Assembly: GCF_001429025.1 (NCBI RefSeq)
Contig: NZ_LMHT01000035.1
Location: 233,584-297,583 of the forward strand
Length of the DNA: 64,000 nt
Direction: 5' to 3'
Source: Phenylobacterium sp. Root700
GTDB lineage: Bacteria; Pseudomonadota; Alphaproteobacteria; Caulobacterales; Caulobacteraceae
Of this stretch, positions 36,604 through 45,224 are shown piece by piece. The notes below the pieces were generated by a model. It was not told the origin of the DNA and did not search any database. It was given only the letters and a program-made list of their open reading frames with translations. The position numbers and the translations under genes were made by a program. Position 1 is the stretch's first letter. Each line of letters begins with the position of its first letter.

Positions 36604-38264
36604 TTGCGGGTCACCGCGTCGCGGAAGCCGTTGACGATCGGATAGCGGCGATCGCGCCCGAAGGCGCGGGCGCCGATCTTCACGCCGGGAGCCGCCTGGC
36701 GGCGCTTGTATTCGGAGTTGTAGAGCAGCCGTTGGATCCGCTCGACCGTCTCGGGCGCATAGCCGCGGGCGACAATCTCGTCGAGGGTCGCCTCCTCCTC
36801 CACCAGCCCATGCAGAATGGCGTCGAGTTCGGCGTATTCCGGCAGGCTGTCCTGATCCTTCTGGTCGGGGCGCAGCTCGGCCGACGGGGCCTTGGTCAGG
36901 ATGCGCTCGGGGATCGGATCGGCGGCGACGCCATAGGGATCATTGGCGTTGCGCCATTCGCAGACGGCGTAGACGTCGGTCTTGTAGACGTCCTTCAGCA
37001 CATTGTAGCCGCCGCACATGTCGCCGTAGAGGGTGGCGTAGCCGACCGCCATCTCCGACTTGTTGCCGGTGGTCAGCAGCATCAGGCCAAGCTTGTTGGA
37101 CAACGCCATCAGCGAGACACCGCGGGCGCGAGCTTGGATATTCTCTTCCGTCAGGTCGGGCGCCATGCCCTCGAACTGCGGCGCCAGCATCTGGGCGAAG
37201 GCGTCGACGGCCGGAGCGATCGAGATTTCATCCAGCCGAACGCCCAGACGGCGGGCGCAGCCCTCGGCGTCTTCCAGGCTGTCACGGCTGGTGTATTTCG
37301 ACGGCAGCATGAAGCAGCGGACCTTGTCCGGCCCCAGGGCGTCGGCGGCGACCACCGCGCAGATGGCCGAATCCACCCCTCCGGAAAGTCCAAGCAAAAC
37401 ACCGGGGAAGCCGGACTTCTTCACATAGTCCCGTAGCCCAAGAACCATGGCCCGGTAGATTTCCTCCGCGCCGGTCGGCCAGGTCGTGGTCGGCGCGCTG
37501 ACGCAAGTCCAGCCGCCCTCGCCCTTCTCCCAGGTCGAGAGCCCGAAGGCCTCCTCGAACATCGGCAGGCTCATGCAGACCTCGCCGCTCGCCGACAGGG
37601 CGAAGGAGCCGCCGTCGAAGACCAGTTCGTCCTGACCGCCGACCTCGTTGACATAGACCAGCGGCAGGCCGGTCTCGGCGACCCGGGCCTTGGCGACCAC
37701 CAGCCGCTCGTCGTCGGCGGTCCGGCGATAGGGCGATCCGTTGGGCACCAGCAGGATCTCGGCGCCCTTCTCCTTCAGCTCGCGGCAAACCCGGTGGGAC
37801 CAGATGTCCTCGCAGATCGGCGCGCCGAACTTGACGCCCTTCCATTCGAAGACCTCGGGACCAAGGCCCGGTTCGAACACCCGCTTTTCATCGAAGACGC
37901 CGTAGTTGGGCAGGTCGCACTTGAAGGCCACGCCCTTCACTTCGCCCTCGGCCAGGAAGGCCAGAGCGTTGTGCGGGCGGCCAAAGCGGTTCTGGGGCGG
38001 CCAGATCACCCCGATCAGGGCGGCGGGACCATCCTTGGTCTCCAGCGCCAGACGCTCCACAGCGGCCTTTCCAGCCGCCCAGAAGGCCGGCTTCAGCGCC
38101 AAGTCTTCCGGCGGATAGCCGTTGATGAACAGTTCGGAGAAGACCGCGATGTCAGCGCCCGCGGCGCGGGCCTGCGCCAAGCGCTCACGCGCCAGGGCTT
38201 CGTTATGGGCGATCGCGCCCACGGTCGGATTGGCTTGGATAGCGGCGATGACCAGAGTCGACAT
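36600..38264 (-). CDS. nadE: Glutamine-dependent NAD+ synthetase
   Basis: A 554-residue two-domain enzyme for the last step of NAD synthesis. The N-terminal nitrilase-like glutaminase has its E-K-C triad in FSELFINGYPPEDL, KCDLPNYGVFDE and GAPICEDIW; the synthetase domain has the PP-loop LLGLSGGVDSAICA and TGNKSEMAVGY. ATG 38264 begins MSTLVIAAIQANPTVG, as in homologues. It leads a two-gene operon with the GNAT gene. Confidence 0.95.
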   Translation of the reverse strand: MSTLVIAAIQANPTVGAIAHNEALARERLAQARAAGADIAVFSELFINGYPPEDLALKPAFWAAGKAAVERLALETKDGPAALIGVIWPPQNRFGRPHNALAFLAEGEVKGVAFKCDLPNYGVFDEKRVFEPGLGPEVFEWKGVKFGAPICEDIWSHRVCRELKEKGAEILLVPNGSPYRRTADDERLVVAKARVAETGLPLVYVNEVGGQDELVFDGGSFALSASGEVCMSLPMFEEAFGLSTWEKGEGGWTCVSAPTTTWPTGAEEIYRAMVLGLRDYVKKSGFPGVLLGLSGGVDSAICAVVAADALGPDKVRCFMLPSKYTSRDSLEDAEGCARRLGVRLDEISIAPAVDAFAQMLAPQFEGMAPDLTEENIQARARGVSLMALSNKLGLMLLTTGNKSEMAVGYATLYGDMCGGYNVLKDVYKTDVYAVCEWRNANDPYGVAADPIPERILTKAPSAELRPDQKDQDSLPEYAELDAILHGLVEEEATLDEIVARGYAPETVERIQRLLYNSEYKRRQAAPGVKIGARAFGRDRRYPIVNGFRDAVTRK

Positions 38265-38292
38265 GACTTGTCATGTAACCTCGACCGCGCCC

Positions 38293-38317
38293 GTGGGCCA
38301 GCCTCCGGCCGGCCCAC
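38293..38317 (-). terminator. Hairpin after the second TonB receptor
   Basis: GTGGGCC and GGCCCAC form a 7-bp stem around an 11-base GC-rich loop, in the gap between the receptor stop and nadE on the same strand. No U-run follows, so termination is likely weak. Confidence 0.35.
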
Positions 38318-38330
38318 TTCGCGTTCAACG

Positions 38331-40736
38331 TCAGAACTTGGCGTTGACGCGGACGTAGTAGAGGCCGCCGTCGGTGTCGTAGACGGCGTTGCGCGAATAG
38401 ATCAGGCCGCGCGAGGCCTGGAACGTCGCCTCGTCCGGGTACTTGTCGAACAGGTTCTCGGCCCCAACGGTCAGCTTCACCTGGTCGGTGATCGCGGCGC
38501 TGACCGAGAGGTCGACAAAGGCCCGCGAGCCGAAGGTCTGGACCAGGTCGGCCGAGGATTGCGACTGGGCGTCGGTCCATTCGCCATAGTAACGGACCCG
38601 CGCCGTGCCTTCGTAGCGGCCATAGGCGTAGGTCGCGGCGATGTTGCCGGTGTGCTCGGGCAGGCCGTCCTCGATGTTGATCCGCGCCAGCTTCGAGACC
38701 TCGGTCAGCTTGGAGCGGGTGACCTTGGTGTCGTTCCAGTTATAGGCCGCCGTCAGGGTCAGATCGCCCTCGGCCACCTTCGTCTTCCAGGACCCGACGG
38801 CGTCGAGGCCCTTGGTCCGGGTGTTGAAGGCGTTGGTGAAATAGCTGACCGAGGTCAGCGAGTCGGCGCCCGGGACACCCAGCGCCAGGAGCTGGGTGCG
38901 GATCGCCGGAGTCACGGTGAAGTTCGGCGAGGTGGCGAACCGGTCGTCGACCTCGATCTGGTAATAGTCGACCGAGCCGCTGAGGCCGTGCTCGGCGCTG
39001 CGGTAGACCAGGCCCACGGAGAAGTTCTTGGAGGTCTCCGGTTCCAGCGGCTTGGCGCCGAAGAACTGCGCCACCGGATTGCTGGGCGACAGGCGCCCGG
39101 CGGTGAACAGTTGCAAGGTCGTGGTGTCCAGGCCCTGGGACGTACGGGTGCTGTTCAGCTGGCCCGGCGTCGGGGCGCGGAAGCCGGTGGAGACCGCGCC
39201 GCGAACCGCCCAATCGGGGCTGATCTCGTAACGGACGGCGATCTTGCCGTCGGTGGTCGAGCCGAACTCCGAGAAGTCCTCATAGCGGATGGCGATGTCG
39301 GTCGAGAACGCCTCGGTCCAGGAGAGGTCGAGGTCGACATAGCCGGCGTAGCTGGTCTGGTCCCACGACCCGGCCTGCGAGGCGCTGTAACCGGGGAAGC
39401 CGTTGGAGCCCGACGGCAGGCCCGCCTGGGCGCCCGGTCCGACCTGATAGGACATCGGGTCGCCAGCCTCGATCTTGTAGGTCTCGACCCGGCGCTCGAC
39501 GCCGAACGCCAGGTTCGCCGGCTCGGCCAGGAAGCCGAACTCCAAAGGCTTGTTGAGGTCGAGATTGAGGTTCTGCTCGCGCTGCCGGAGCACGCCGGCC
39601 CGGAAGGCGGTCGGCGATTGCGGGCCGAACGAGGCGTTGATCGTCTCGCGCAGGAAGTAGTCGATCTTGTCTTCGCCGAGCGAAGCGTTGAAGTCCCAGG
39701 CTAGGCCGTTCGCCAGTTCGCCGCGGAGGCCCGCGTTCAGTGCATAGTCGGTCTCGTCCTGGCCGAACTTCGGCGAGAAGCCGACCGGATAGATCTGCTT
39801 CAGGTTCCACCCCGGGAAGGCCGGGCTGTTGCGATAGGACGTGTCGTTCGACGGGTTGCGCCAGTTGAAGTCGGTGACGCCGCCGCTCTCCGAATAGGTC
39901 GCGAAACCATAGAGCTCGACAGCGTCGCTCAGGCGGTAGGCCGTATCGATGACAAAGCGGGTGGCGTCGCGGTCGGGCTGGCCCCAACGCTGCACGGGGT
40001 TGGGCACCTTCAGGGTCGGATTGGCGGCCTGGAAGGCGATGGCGTCCGGCCGCTGGCGGGTCCGCGAGGTCGCCTCGCTGTCGGTATAGGTCAGGGTCGC
40101 GGTCAAGTGTCCGCCCTCCCCCAGCGCCCAGCCGGCCCGGAAGCCGCCCTCGTACATGGTCCCGTCGCCCTCGTAGTATTGGGCGGCCTGGCCGAAGGCC
40201 GCAAAGCCCGGCTGATCATTGAGGATCAGGTTGATGACGCCGGCGATGGCGTCCGATCCGTACTGCGCCGAGGCGCCGTCGCGCAGCACCTCGATGCGCT
40301 TGATCGCGAAACTCGGCAGCTGACCAAGATCGACGCCCTGGGCCCCACGACCGCCCAGCACCGCCGAGCGGTGACGACGCTTGCCGTTCACCAGCACCAG
40401 CGTCTGATCGGGCGAGAGGCCGCGCAGGGTGGCGGGGCGCACGAAGGCTTGGCCGTCGGCGGCCGGCAGGCGCTGAACGTTGAAGGACGGCACCGCGGCG
40501 ACCAGCTTCTCCATCAGCTCGTCGGAGACCGTGCTCTCCAGGACCGACTCGGAGATGACGTCGATAGGCGCTGCGGATTCAAAGGCGGTGCGGTCGGCGC
40601 GGCGGGTGCCGGTGACGATCACCGCGTCCAGTTCCTCGGCTGAGGCTCCCGGGCCGGCGGCGTCGATTTCGGCGAAGGCCGGCTGGGCCAAGGCCAGGGC
40701 GAGCACGGTCCAGGCCGCGGTCGTCATGAGTCGCAT
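38331..40736 (-). CDS. TonB-dependent outer-membrane receptor
   Basis: An 801-residue receptor. Signal peptide to AFA-22, TonB-box-like DAVIVTGTRRAD at 37-48, then the plug with FVRPATLRGLSPDQTLVLVN-GKRRH and IKRIEVLRDGASAQYGSDAI, the form seen in large alphaproteobacterial receptors rather than classic siderophore receptors. The barrel ends YYVRVNAKF. Substrate is unknown. It lies upstream of nadE on the same strand, with a hairpin between them, and downstream of dksA's terminator. Confidence 0.93.
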   Translation of the reverse strand: MRLMTTAAWTVLALALAQPAFAEIDAAGPGASAEELDAVIVTGTRRADRTAFESAAPIDVISESVLESTVSDELMEKLVAAVPSFNVQRLPAADGQAFVRPATLRGLSPDQTLVLVNGKRRHRSAVLGGRGAQGVDLGQLPSFAIKRIEVLRDGASAQYGSDAIAGVINLILNDQPGFAAFGQAAQYYEGDGTMYEGGFRAGWALGEGGHLTATLTYTDSEATSRTRQRPDAIAFQAANPTLKVPNPVQRWGQPDRDATRFVIDTAYRLSDAVELYGFATYSESGGVTDFNWRNPSNDTSYRNSPAFPGWNLKQIYPVGFSPKFGQDETDYALNAGLRGELANGLAWDFNASLGEDKIDYFLRETINASFGPQSPTAFRAGVLRQREQNLNLDLNKPLEFGFLAEPANLAFGVERRVETYKIEAGDPMSYQVGPGAQAGLPSGSNGFPGYSASQAGSWDQTSYAGYVDLDLSWTEAFSTDIAIRYEDFSEFGSTTDGKIAVRYEISPDWAVRGAVSTGFRAPTPGQLNSTRTSQGLDTTTLQLFTAGRLSPSNPVAQFFGAKPLEPETSKNFSVGLVYRSAEHGLSGSVDYYQIEVDDRFATSPNFTVTPAIRTQLLALGVPGADSLTSVSYFTNAFNTRTKGLDAVGSWKTKVAEGDLTLTAAYNWNDTKVTRSKLTEVSKLARINIEDGLPEHTGNIAATYAYGRYEGTARVRYYGEWTDAQSQSSADLVQTFGSRAFVDLSVSAAITDQVKLTVGAENLFDKYPDEATFQASRGLIYSRNAVYDTDGGLYYVRVNAKF

Positions 40737-40842
40737 ACGAGAAATCCCCCGAGAACAATTTGGGGGCTCGCTAAACTGCGCCGATGACGGATGGGCGACA
40801 GCCGGAACTCAGTCGCGTGAAAGCTCAGCGACCGTCGGGCGG

Positions 40843-40874
40843 CAAAGAAAAAGGGCGGCTCGCGAGAGCCGCCC
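40843..40874 (-). terminator. Rho-independent terminator of the DksA-like gene
   Basis: On the minus strand GGGCGGCT-N6-AGCCGCCC is followed by CTTTTTCTTTG, seven bases after the stop codon of the DksA-like gene. The stem is 8 bp and the U-tract is good. Confidence 0.85.
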
Positions 40875-40881
40875 CTTGAAC

Positions 40882-41310
40882 TCAGTCGTCCCGATGAACG
40901 CGTTCCCGGCGCTCGTGACGCTCTTGCGCCTCGAGGCTGAGCGTCGCGATCGGACGGGCTTCCAGACGAGCGACGCCGATGGGTTCACCGGTGTCTTCGC
41001 AGTAGCCGTAGGACTTGTCTTCGATCCTGCGGATTGCGTCGTCGATCTTGGAGATCAACTTGCGCTGGCGGTCCCGGGTCCGAAGTTCGAGAGCTCGATC
41101 AGTCTCGGACGTGGCGCGGTCGGCCAGATCAGGATGATTTTCGGTTTCGCTTTGAAGATGGACAAGGGTCTCACGGGATTCCCGCAAGATGTCCTCTTTC
41201 CAATTCAAGAGCTTCTGCTTGAAATACTCAAGCTGACGCTCGTTCATGAATTCCTCGTCCTCGGAGGGACGATATTCTGGCTTTTCCGCCAACATTGTGG
41301 CCGTGCTCAT
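40882..41310 (-). CDS. dksA: DksA-like RNA polymerase-binding protein
   Basis: A 142-residue DksA/TraR-family protein that would modulate transcription initiation with ppGpp. The coiled coil (about 30-100) carries the tip motif PDLADRAT with D61 and D64. The globular part reads SYGYCEDTGEPIG and EARPIATLSLEAQE: only C104 remains of the four zinc cysteines of E. coli DksA. Such reduced-cysteine forms occur in alphaproteobacteria and remain functional. It is followed by its own terminator and preceded by fliX. Confidence 0.9.
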   Translation of the reverse strand: MSTATMLAEKPEYRPSEDEEFMNERQLEYFKQKLLNWKEDILRESRETLVHLQSETENHPDLADRATSETDRALELRTRDRQRKLISKIDDAIRRIEDKSYGYCEDTGEPIGVARLEARPIATLSLEAQERHERRERVHRDD

Positions 41311-41409
41311 AGATGCCTCACGCCCCCTGGGTACAACACCCCGACAACATGCGGAGCGCTTATACCAAAACGAAATCTGCTTTCAACGAACCTCGCTCTT
41401 CGCGCGTGC

Positions 41410-41841
41410 CTAAGCCGCACGATTCGCGCATTCGAGTTTAGCGAGCTCCACGGCAGCACGGGTTTCAATCTCGTTCAATACACCTTCAAGGTGTTCATCA
41501 TCCGTGCCGAGCCGCTCGTCACGGACGGCTCGGCGCAGACGATCTAGATCGTCTGCCGAGAGTTCGCCCGAAAGGAGCCCGATCTTCACGTCTTCGAGAA
41601 CGTCGAGAATTTTACCCGCCCGTCCGACGGCGCGCCGGCGGCGCTCCAACGGACCAGCCACTTCCTGTAGAGCCAGGATTGCATCGACACTCATCACCCC
41701 GCCGACACCGCCGGCCCGCGCCACCTGCGCTGGTCCAGCAGCCGCGGGCGGCTGAGCGATCTGAAAGCCTTCGCCGCCTGCCGCGCGGGGCTTACCTGCC
41801 CCACCCGTAGATCCGACGCTGCTCGTGCCACTGACTTTCAT
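41410..41841 (-). CDS. fliX: FliX, flagellar assembly regulator
   Basis: A 143-residue protein with a flexible glycine/alanine/proline-rich N-terminus and helical C-terminal half (LEDVKIGLLSGELSADDLDR). Sequence and its position divergent from flgI identify FliX, the Caulobacter checkpoint protein that works with FlbD to couple class III/IV flagellar genes to basal-body assembly. Its upstream region has a CtrA-like box and an ftr-like site, as expected for a class II gene. Confidence 0.9.
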   Translation of the reverse strand: MKVSGTSSVGSTGGAGKPRAAGGEGFQIAQPPAAAGPAQVARAGGVGGVMSVDAILALQEVAGPLERRRRAVGRAGKILDVLEDVKIGLLSGELSADDLDRLRRAVRDERLGTDDEHLEGVLNEIETRAAVELAKLECANRAA

Positions 41842-41887
41842 GCGAGGCCCTTTACCACGCTTCGCCCAGAGTCTCGCAGCCCCATGC

Positions 41888-41902
41888 TTATGGTATGGTT
41901 AA
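41888..41902 (-). promoter_or_regulatory. CtrA-like box for fliX
   Basis: On the minus strand TTAA-CCATACC-ATAA, one base from the CtrA consensus TTAA-N7-TTAA, starts 47 bases upstream of fliX. This position fits a -35-region activator site, as in Caulobacter class II flagellar promoters. Confidence 0.55.
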
Positions 41903-41903
41903 T

Positions 41904-41923
41904 GCCGGGCAATTTCTGCCGCC
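41904..41923. promoter_or_regulatory. FlbD-binding (ftr-like) enhancer
   Basis: GCCGGGCAATTTCTGCCGCC resembles the Caulobacter ftr element bound by FlbD. It lies 62 bases upstream of the -24 element of the flgI sigma-54 promoter and directly beside the CtrA-like box of fliX, so FlbD could activate flgI and repress fliX from one site. Confidence 0.6.
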
Positions 41924-41983
41924 AGGCCACGCAGCGCCCCGCCCGCCAAGCCCACAATTGCTGAAATCATTGACGTTTTGGAC

Positions 41984-41999
41984 TGGCACGCCGGTCGCA
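41984..41999 (+). promoter_or_regulatory. Sigma-54 promoter of flgI
   Basis: TGGCACG-CCGG-TCGCA matches the -24/-12 consensus TGGCACG-N4-TTGCA with one change; the GG and GC dinucleotides are exactly ten bases apart. Transcription should start near 42010, about 30 bases before the flgI ATG. Confidence 0.8.
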
Positions 42000-42042
42000 T
42001 AGTCCCGTGGGAGCTCATTAGTCCGTAGTGTGTCGGGATCCC

Positions 42043-43149
42043 ATGCGTCGATCGTTCCGCCTCTTCAGCGCCGTCATCCTCGCCGCAACGCTGTGCGCCG
42101 GTCCCAGTTTCGCGAAGTCGCGGATCAAGGACATCGTGGAGTTCGAGGGCGTCCGCGACAACATGCTGGTCGGATATGGCCTGGTGGTCGGCCTAAACGG
42201 CACCGGCGACAGCCTGCGCAACGCCCCCTTCACCCGCCAGAGCCTGGAAGCCATGCTCGAGCGGCTGGGGGTCAACACCCGCGACGCCAACCTCAACACC
42301 AAGAACGTCGCCGCCGTGATGGTGACGGCCAAGCTGCCGGCCTTCTCGGCGACGGGCTCACCGATCGACGCCTCGGTCTCGGCCATGGGCGACGCCAAGA
42401 GCCTGCAGGGCGGCACGCTGCTGGTCACCCCGCTGATGGGCGCGGACGGCCAGGCCTACGCCGTCAGCCAGGGCACGGTGCAGACCGGTTCGATCTCGGC
42501 GGGCGGCGCATCCGGCTCTTCGGTGTCCAAGGGCGTGCCGACCGCCGGCCGCATCGCCGGCGGCGCCATCGTCGAACGTGAGATCGGCTTCCAACTGGCC
42601 AATATGAGCCAGATGCGCATGACCCTGCGCAATCCGGACTTCACCACCGCGCGCAAGATCGCCGACGTCGTCAACAGCCGCTTCCCCGGCGCGGCGCGGG
42701 CCGACAACCCCACCATCATCACCATCACCCCGCCCGCGCGCATGGACATGGTCTCGTTCCTCTCGCAGGTCGAGAACCTCACCGTCGACACCGATGGCCC
42801 GGCCAAGGTGGTGATCGACGAGGTCGCCGGCGTGATCGTGATGGGCGAGAACGTCCGCATCTCCACCGTCGCCATCGCCCAGGGCAACCTGACCATCACG
42901 GTCCGCGAGAGCCCGGCGGTCAGCCAGCCGGCGCCGTTCAGCCGCGGCGAAACCGCCGTGGTCCCGCAATCCGACGTCCAGGTGGACGAAGAAAAGGGCA
43001 AGCAGTTCATCACCCTGCGGGACGGCGCCTCGCTGTCGAGCCTGGTGTCGGGCCTGAACGCCCTGGGGGTCACCCCCCGCGACATGATCTCCATCCTGCA
43101 GACCATCAAGGCCGCAGGCGCCCTGCAAGCCAACATCGAGGTGATGTGA
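42043..43149 (+). CDS. flgI: Flagellar P-ring protein FlgI
   Basis: A 368-residue periplasmic protein forming the P ring around the flagellar rod. A signal peptide ([20 protein letters not shown], cleaved after SFA) precedes [30 protein letters not shown] and the conserved [17 protein letters not shown]. The C-terminal [20 protein letters not shown] is also typical. ATG 42043 is preferred; a GTG five codons earlier is in frame. It heads the flgI-cheL-flbY operon behind a sigma-54 promoter. Confidence 0.95.
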   Translation: MRRSFRLFSAVILAATLCAGPSFAKSRIKDIVEFEGVRDNMLVGYGLVVGLNGTGDSLRNAPFTRQSLEAMLERLGVNTRDANLNTKNVAAVMVTAKLPAFSATGSPIDASVSAMGDAKSLQGGTLLVTPLMGADGQAYAVSQGTVQTGSISAGGASGSSVSKGVPTAGRIAGGAIVEREIGFQLANMSQMRMTLRNPDFTTARKIADVVNSRFPGAARADNPTIITITPPARMDMVSFLSQVENLTVDTDGPAKVVIDEVAGVIVMGENVRISTVAIAQGNLTITVRESPAVSQPAPFSRGETAVVPQSDVQVDEEKGKQFITLRDGASLSSLVSGLNALGVTPRDMISILQTIKAAGALQANIEVM

Positions 43150-43469
43150 TGGACCTGACCTCCGCCTTCACCCTGCCAACCGCCAAGGGCGCGACCGACG
43201 TCGCCGCCCAGCCCACCGCCGCCGAACTGGCCAAGCGCGGCCAGATCAAGAAAACCGCCACGGACTTCGAGGCTTCGTTCCTGTCGGTGATGCTGAACGA
43301 GATGTTCAAGGATGTCGGCGCGCAGGCCCCGTTCAGCGGCGGCCAGGGCGAGGCGGCGTTCAAGTCGTTCATGAGCGACGCCATGGCCAAGCAGATGGTG
43401 CGCTCCGGCGGCGTCGGCCTGGCCGACACGGTCGGCAAGGAAATGCTGAAGCTTCAAGGTTTGAGTTAG
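43149..43469 (+). CDS. cheL: CheL / FlgJ-type rod-binding protein
   Basis: A 106-residue protein with a single rod-binding domain (about 35-100: [19 protein letters not shown] and [21 protein letters not shown]). It corresponds to the N-terminal half of FlgJ without the muramidase domain, the form called CheL in Caulobacter. Its ATG overlaps the flgI stop (TGATG). It would help cap the growing rod; a separate hydrolase must open the peptidoglycan. Confidence 0.9.
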   Translation: MDLTSAFTLPTAKGATDVAAQPTAAELAKRGQIKKTATDFEASFLSVMLNEMFKDVGAQAPFSGGQGEAAFKSFMSDAMAKQMVRSGGVGLADTVGKEMLKLQGLS

Positions 43470-43480
43470 GAGAGTAAGCC

Positions 43481-43924
43481 ATGGCGATTTCCGCCACGGA
43501 CGCGTCGGACCGCGTCGAACAACTGATCGTGCTGACCGAGCGCCTGACCGAGCTGATCGCCGAGGAGGCCCTGGCCTTCGAGGAACGCCGCGCCCACGAC
43601 GCCGCCCGCCACATCGAAGAGACCTCCAAGCTCGCCAACGTCTATCGCCACGAGTCGGCGCGGGTTCGCGCCAATCCGCGCATGGTCGCCAGCGCGCCGC
43701 TGGCCCAACGCGCCCGGCTGATCCGCGCCACCGAAGCCTTTGACGCCGTGCTCGCCCGTCAAGGCCGGGCCCTGGCCGCCGCCAAGACCGTCACCGAGGG
43801 ACTGGTTCGCGCCATCGCCGACGAGGTCGCCTCCAAGCGCAACACCGGCGCGGGATACGGCCAGGGCGGCGCAGCCTCGGCCCCCGCCTCCGCCACGTCG
43901 ATCACCCTGAACAAGCGCGCTTGA
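43481..43924 (+). CDS. flbY: FlbY / FlgN-like flagellar protein
   Basis: A 147-residue, highly helical protein (SDRVEQLIVLTERLTELIAEE then a long amphipathic helix). It is third in the flgI-cheL operon, 11 bases after cheL with GGAG upstream, matching Caulobacter flbY. Length and coiled-coil character recall FlgN-type export chaperones, so a role in hook-filament junction export is plausible but not proven. Confidence 0.8.
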   Translation: MAISATDASDRVEQLIVLTERLTELIAEEALAFEERRAHDAARHIEETSKLANVYRHESARVRANPRMVASAPLAQRARLIRATEAFDAVLARQGRALAAAKTVTEGLVRAIADEVASKRNTGAGYGQGGAASAPASATSITLNKRA

Positions 43925-44018
43925 GCCGCGCCAATAGCAGGCTTGACGATTAAAACACTTGTTTGACCCCCACCTTTGGGCCTAGCTTGCCCAGGTCGCC
44001 GGGCCGTTCCGGCGACCG

Positions 44019-44182
44019 CGTTCTCAGGGCGGGGTGAAAGTCCCCACCGGCGGTGATGGCGGAAGGCTCGCAAGGGCCCATGCACAAGCCCGCGGGCGCC
44101 TGGTTGGCCGAAAGGCCCGTCAGGGACAGCAGATTCCGGTGCGAACCCGGAGCCGACGGTTAGAGTCCGGTTATGAGAACCG
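44019..44182 (+). promoter_or_regulatory. FMN riboswitch (RFN element)
   Basis: The conserved RFN core is intact: closing helix GTTCTCA (44020-44026) with TGAGAAC (44174-44180), GGGCGGGGTGAAAGTCCCC-ACCGGCGGT, the CAGCAGATTCCGGTGCGAA segment and CCGACGGTTAGAGTCCGG. It lies in the 359-base leader between flbY and ribH and would sense FMN to control ribH. Two TTGAC hexamers at 43943 and 43963 may be promoter elements. Confidence 0.95.
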
Positions 44183-44212
44183 CTAGTGACGGCCCTGCTC
44201 CGTGCGTTCGCG

Positions 44213-44275
44213 CAGGGAGATCCACAGGCCGCTGCTTGCGTCTCCCTGAGTCGTGGTTTTTGCCCCAACTCAGGG
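44213..44275 (+). promoter_or_regulatory. Expression platform with mutually exclusive helices
   Basis: CAGGGAGA (44213-44220) can pair with TCTCCCTG (44241-44248), or CCCTGAGT (44244-44251) can pair with ACTCAGGG (44268-44275), which covers the AGGGA Shine-Dalgarno of ribH. The two helices share bases 44244-44248 and cannot coexist. A TTTTT at 44257-44261 follows the first helix. This arrangement suits FMN-dependent translational (possibly also transcriptional) control. Confidence 0.65.
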
Positions 44276-44283
44276 ATCTGACC

Positions 44284-44787
44284 ATGACCCAAGCTGTCAC
44301 CCACTTCGAAGTCCCCACCGCCAACGGCGCTTTCCGTCTGGCGCGCATCGCGTTCATCCAGTCCGGCTGGCACAGCGAAATCGTCGACAACGCCTATCAG
44401 GGCTTCATCCGCGAGATCGCCGGCCTCGGCTTCAACGAGTCCGCCATCGACCGCTTCGAGACCCCCGGCGCGTTCGAAATCCCCCTCCACGCCCAGACCC
44501 TGGCCAAGACCGGGCGCTATGCAGCCATCGTCGCCGCCGGCCTGGTTGTCGACGGAGGCATCTATCGTCACGACTTCGTGGCCTCGACCGTGATCTCGGG
44601 GCTCATGCAGGTTCAACTCGCCACCGAGGTGCCGGTCTTCTCGGTGGTGCTGACGCCGCATCATTTTCATGAGCACGACCTCCACCAGACCTTCTTCCGC
44701 GAGCACTTCCTGACCAAGGGCGCCGAGGCGGCCCAGGCCTGCGCCAAGACCTTGTCCAGCCTGGCCAAGCTGGCCGCGGCGGCGTGA
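44284..44787 (+). CDS. ribH: 6,7-Dimethyl-8-ribityllumazine synthase, RibH2 type
   Basis: A 167-residue enzyme for the penultimate riboflavin step. IAFIQSGWHSEIVDNAY, DRFETPGAFEIPL and the VVDGGIYRHDFVAST substrate-binding/catalytic histidine segment are in order. The C-terminal SVVLTPHHFHEHD is the RibH2 form, which in Brucella and rhizobia is decameric and riboswitch-controlled; here too it is the first gene after an FMN riboswitch. ATG 44284 follows AGGGATCTGACC; an in-frame upstream ATG lies inside the riboswitch. Confidence 0.93.
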   Translation: MTQAVTHFEVPTANGAFRLARIAFIQSGWHSEIVDNAYQGFIREIAGLGFNESAIDRFETPGAFEIPLHAQTLAKTGRYAAIVAAGLVVDGGIYRHDFVASTVISGLMQVQLATEVPVFSVVLTPHHFHEHDLHQTFFREHFLTKGAEAAQACAKTLSSLAKLAAAA

Positions 44788-44795
44788 GGCGGGGG

Positions 44796-45221
44796 ATGAT
44801 GCACGAGACGCGCCCCATCCCCGACGGCTTCGAACGCCACTTCCGCCAGAGCCCGGTGACCGATCCCTGGGAGCCGCTCTACAGCCGCCGGACCGAGCGC
44901 GGCGTGATCTTGGGCTTCATCGCTGAAACCGCGCACACCAACAGCCGCGGTTTCGTCCACGGCGGGCTGATCAGCGCCCTGGCCGACAACGCCATGGGCC
45001 TGTCCTGCGCCCAGGTCGCCGGCGGCGAGGCCAGCCTGGTCACGGTCAACCTGACGCTCGACTTCCTGGGATCGGCCCAGATCGGCCAATGGGTGGAGTT
45101 CGACACGGTGTTCGTGAAGTCGGGGGGAACGCTCTCGTTCGCTCAAGCCTTCGTGACCGCCGACGGCGAGCCCTGCGCACGCGCCAATGCGGTGTTCCGA
45201 CTGCTACGGAAAGCCGCCTAG
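44796..45221 (+). CDS. PaaI-like hotdog thioesterase
   Basis: A 141-residue hotdog-fold acyl-CoA thioesterase. The signature NSRGFVHGGLISALADNAMG contains the HGG motif and catalytic acidic residue; TVNLTLDFLGSAQIGQWVEF follows. The start is uncertain: GTG 44784 would overlap the ribH stop, but ATG 44796 and 44799 sit behind GAGGCGGGG. It is co-transcribed with ribH. Substrate is unknown. Confidence 0.85.
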   Translation: MMHETRPIPDGFERHFRQSPVTDPWEPLYSRRTERGVILGFIAETAHTNSRGFVHGGLISALADNAMGLSCAQVAGGEASLVTVNLTLDFLGSAQIGQWVEFDTVFVKSGGTLSFAQAFVTADGEPCARANAVFRLLRKAA

Positions 45222-45224
45222 GCC

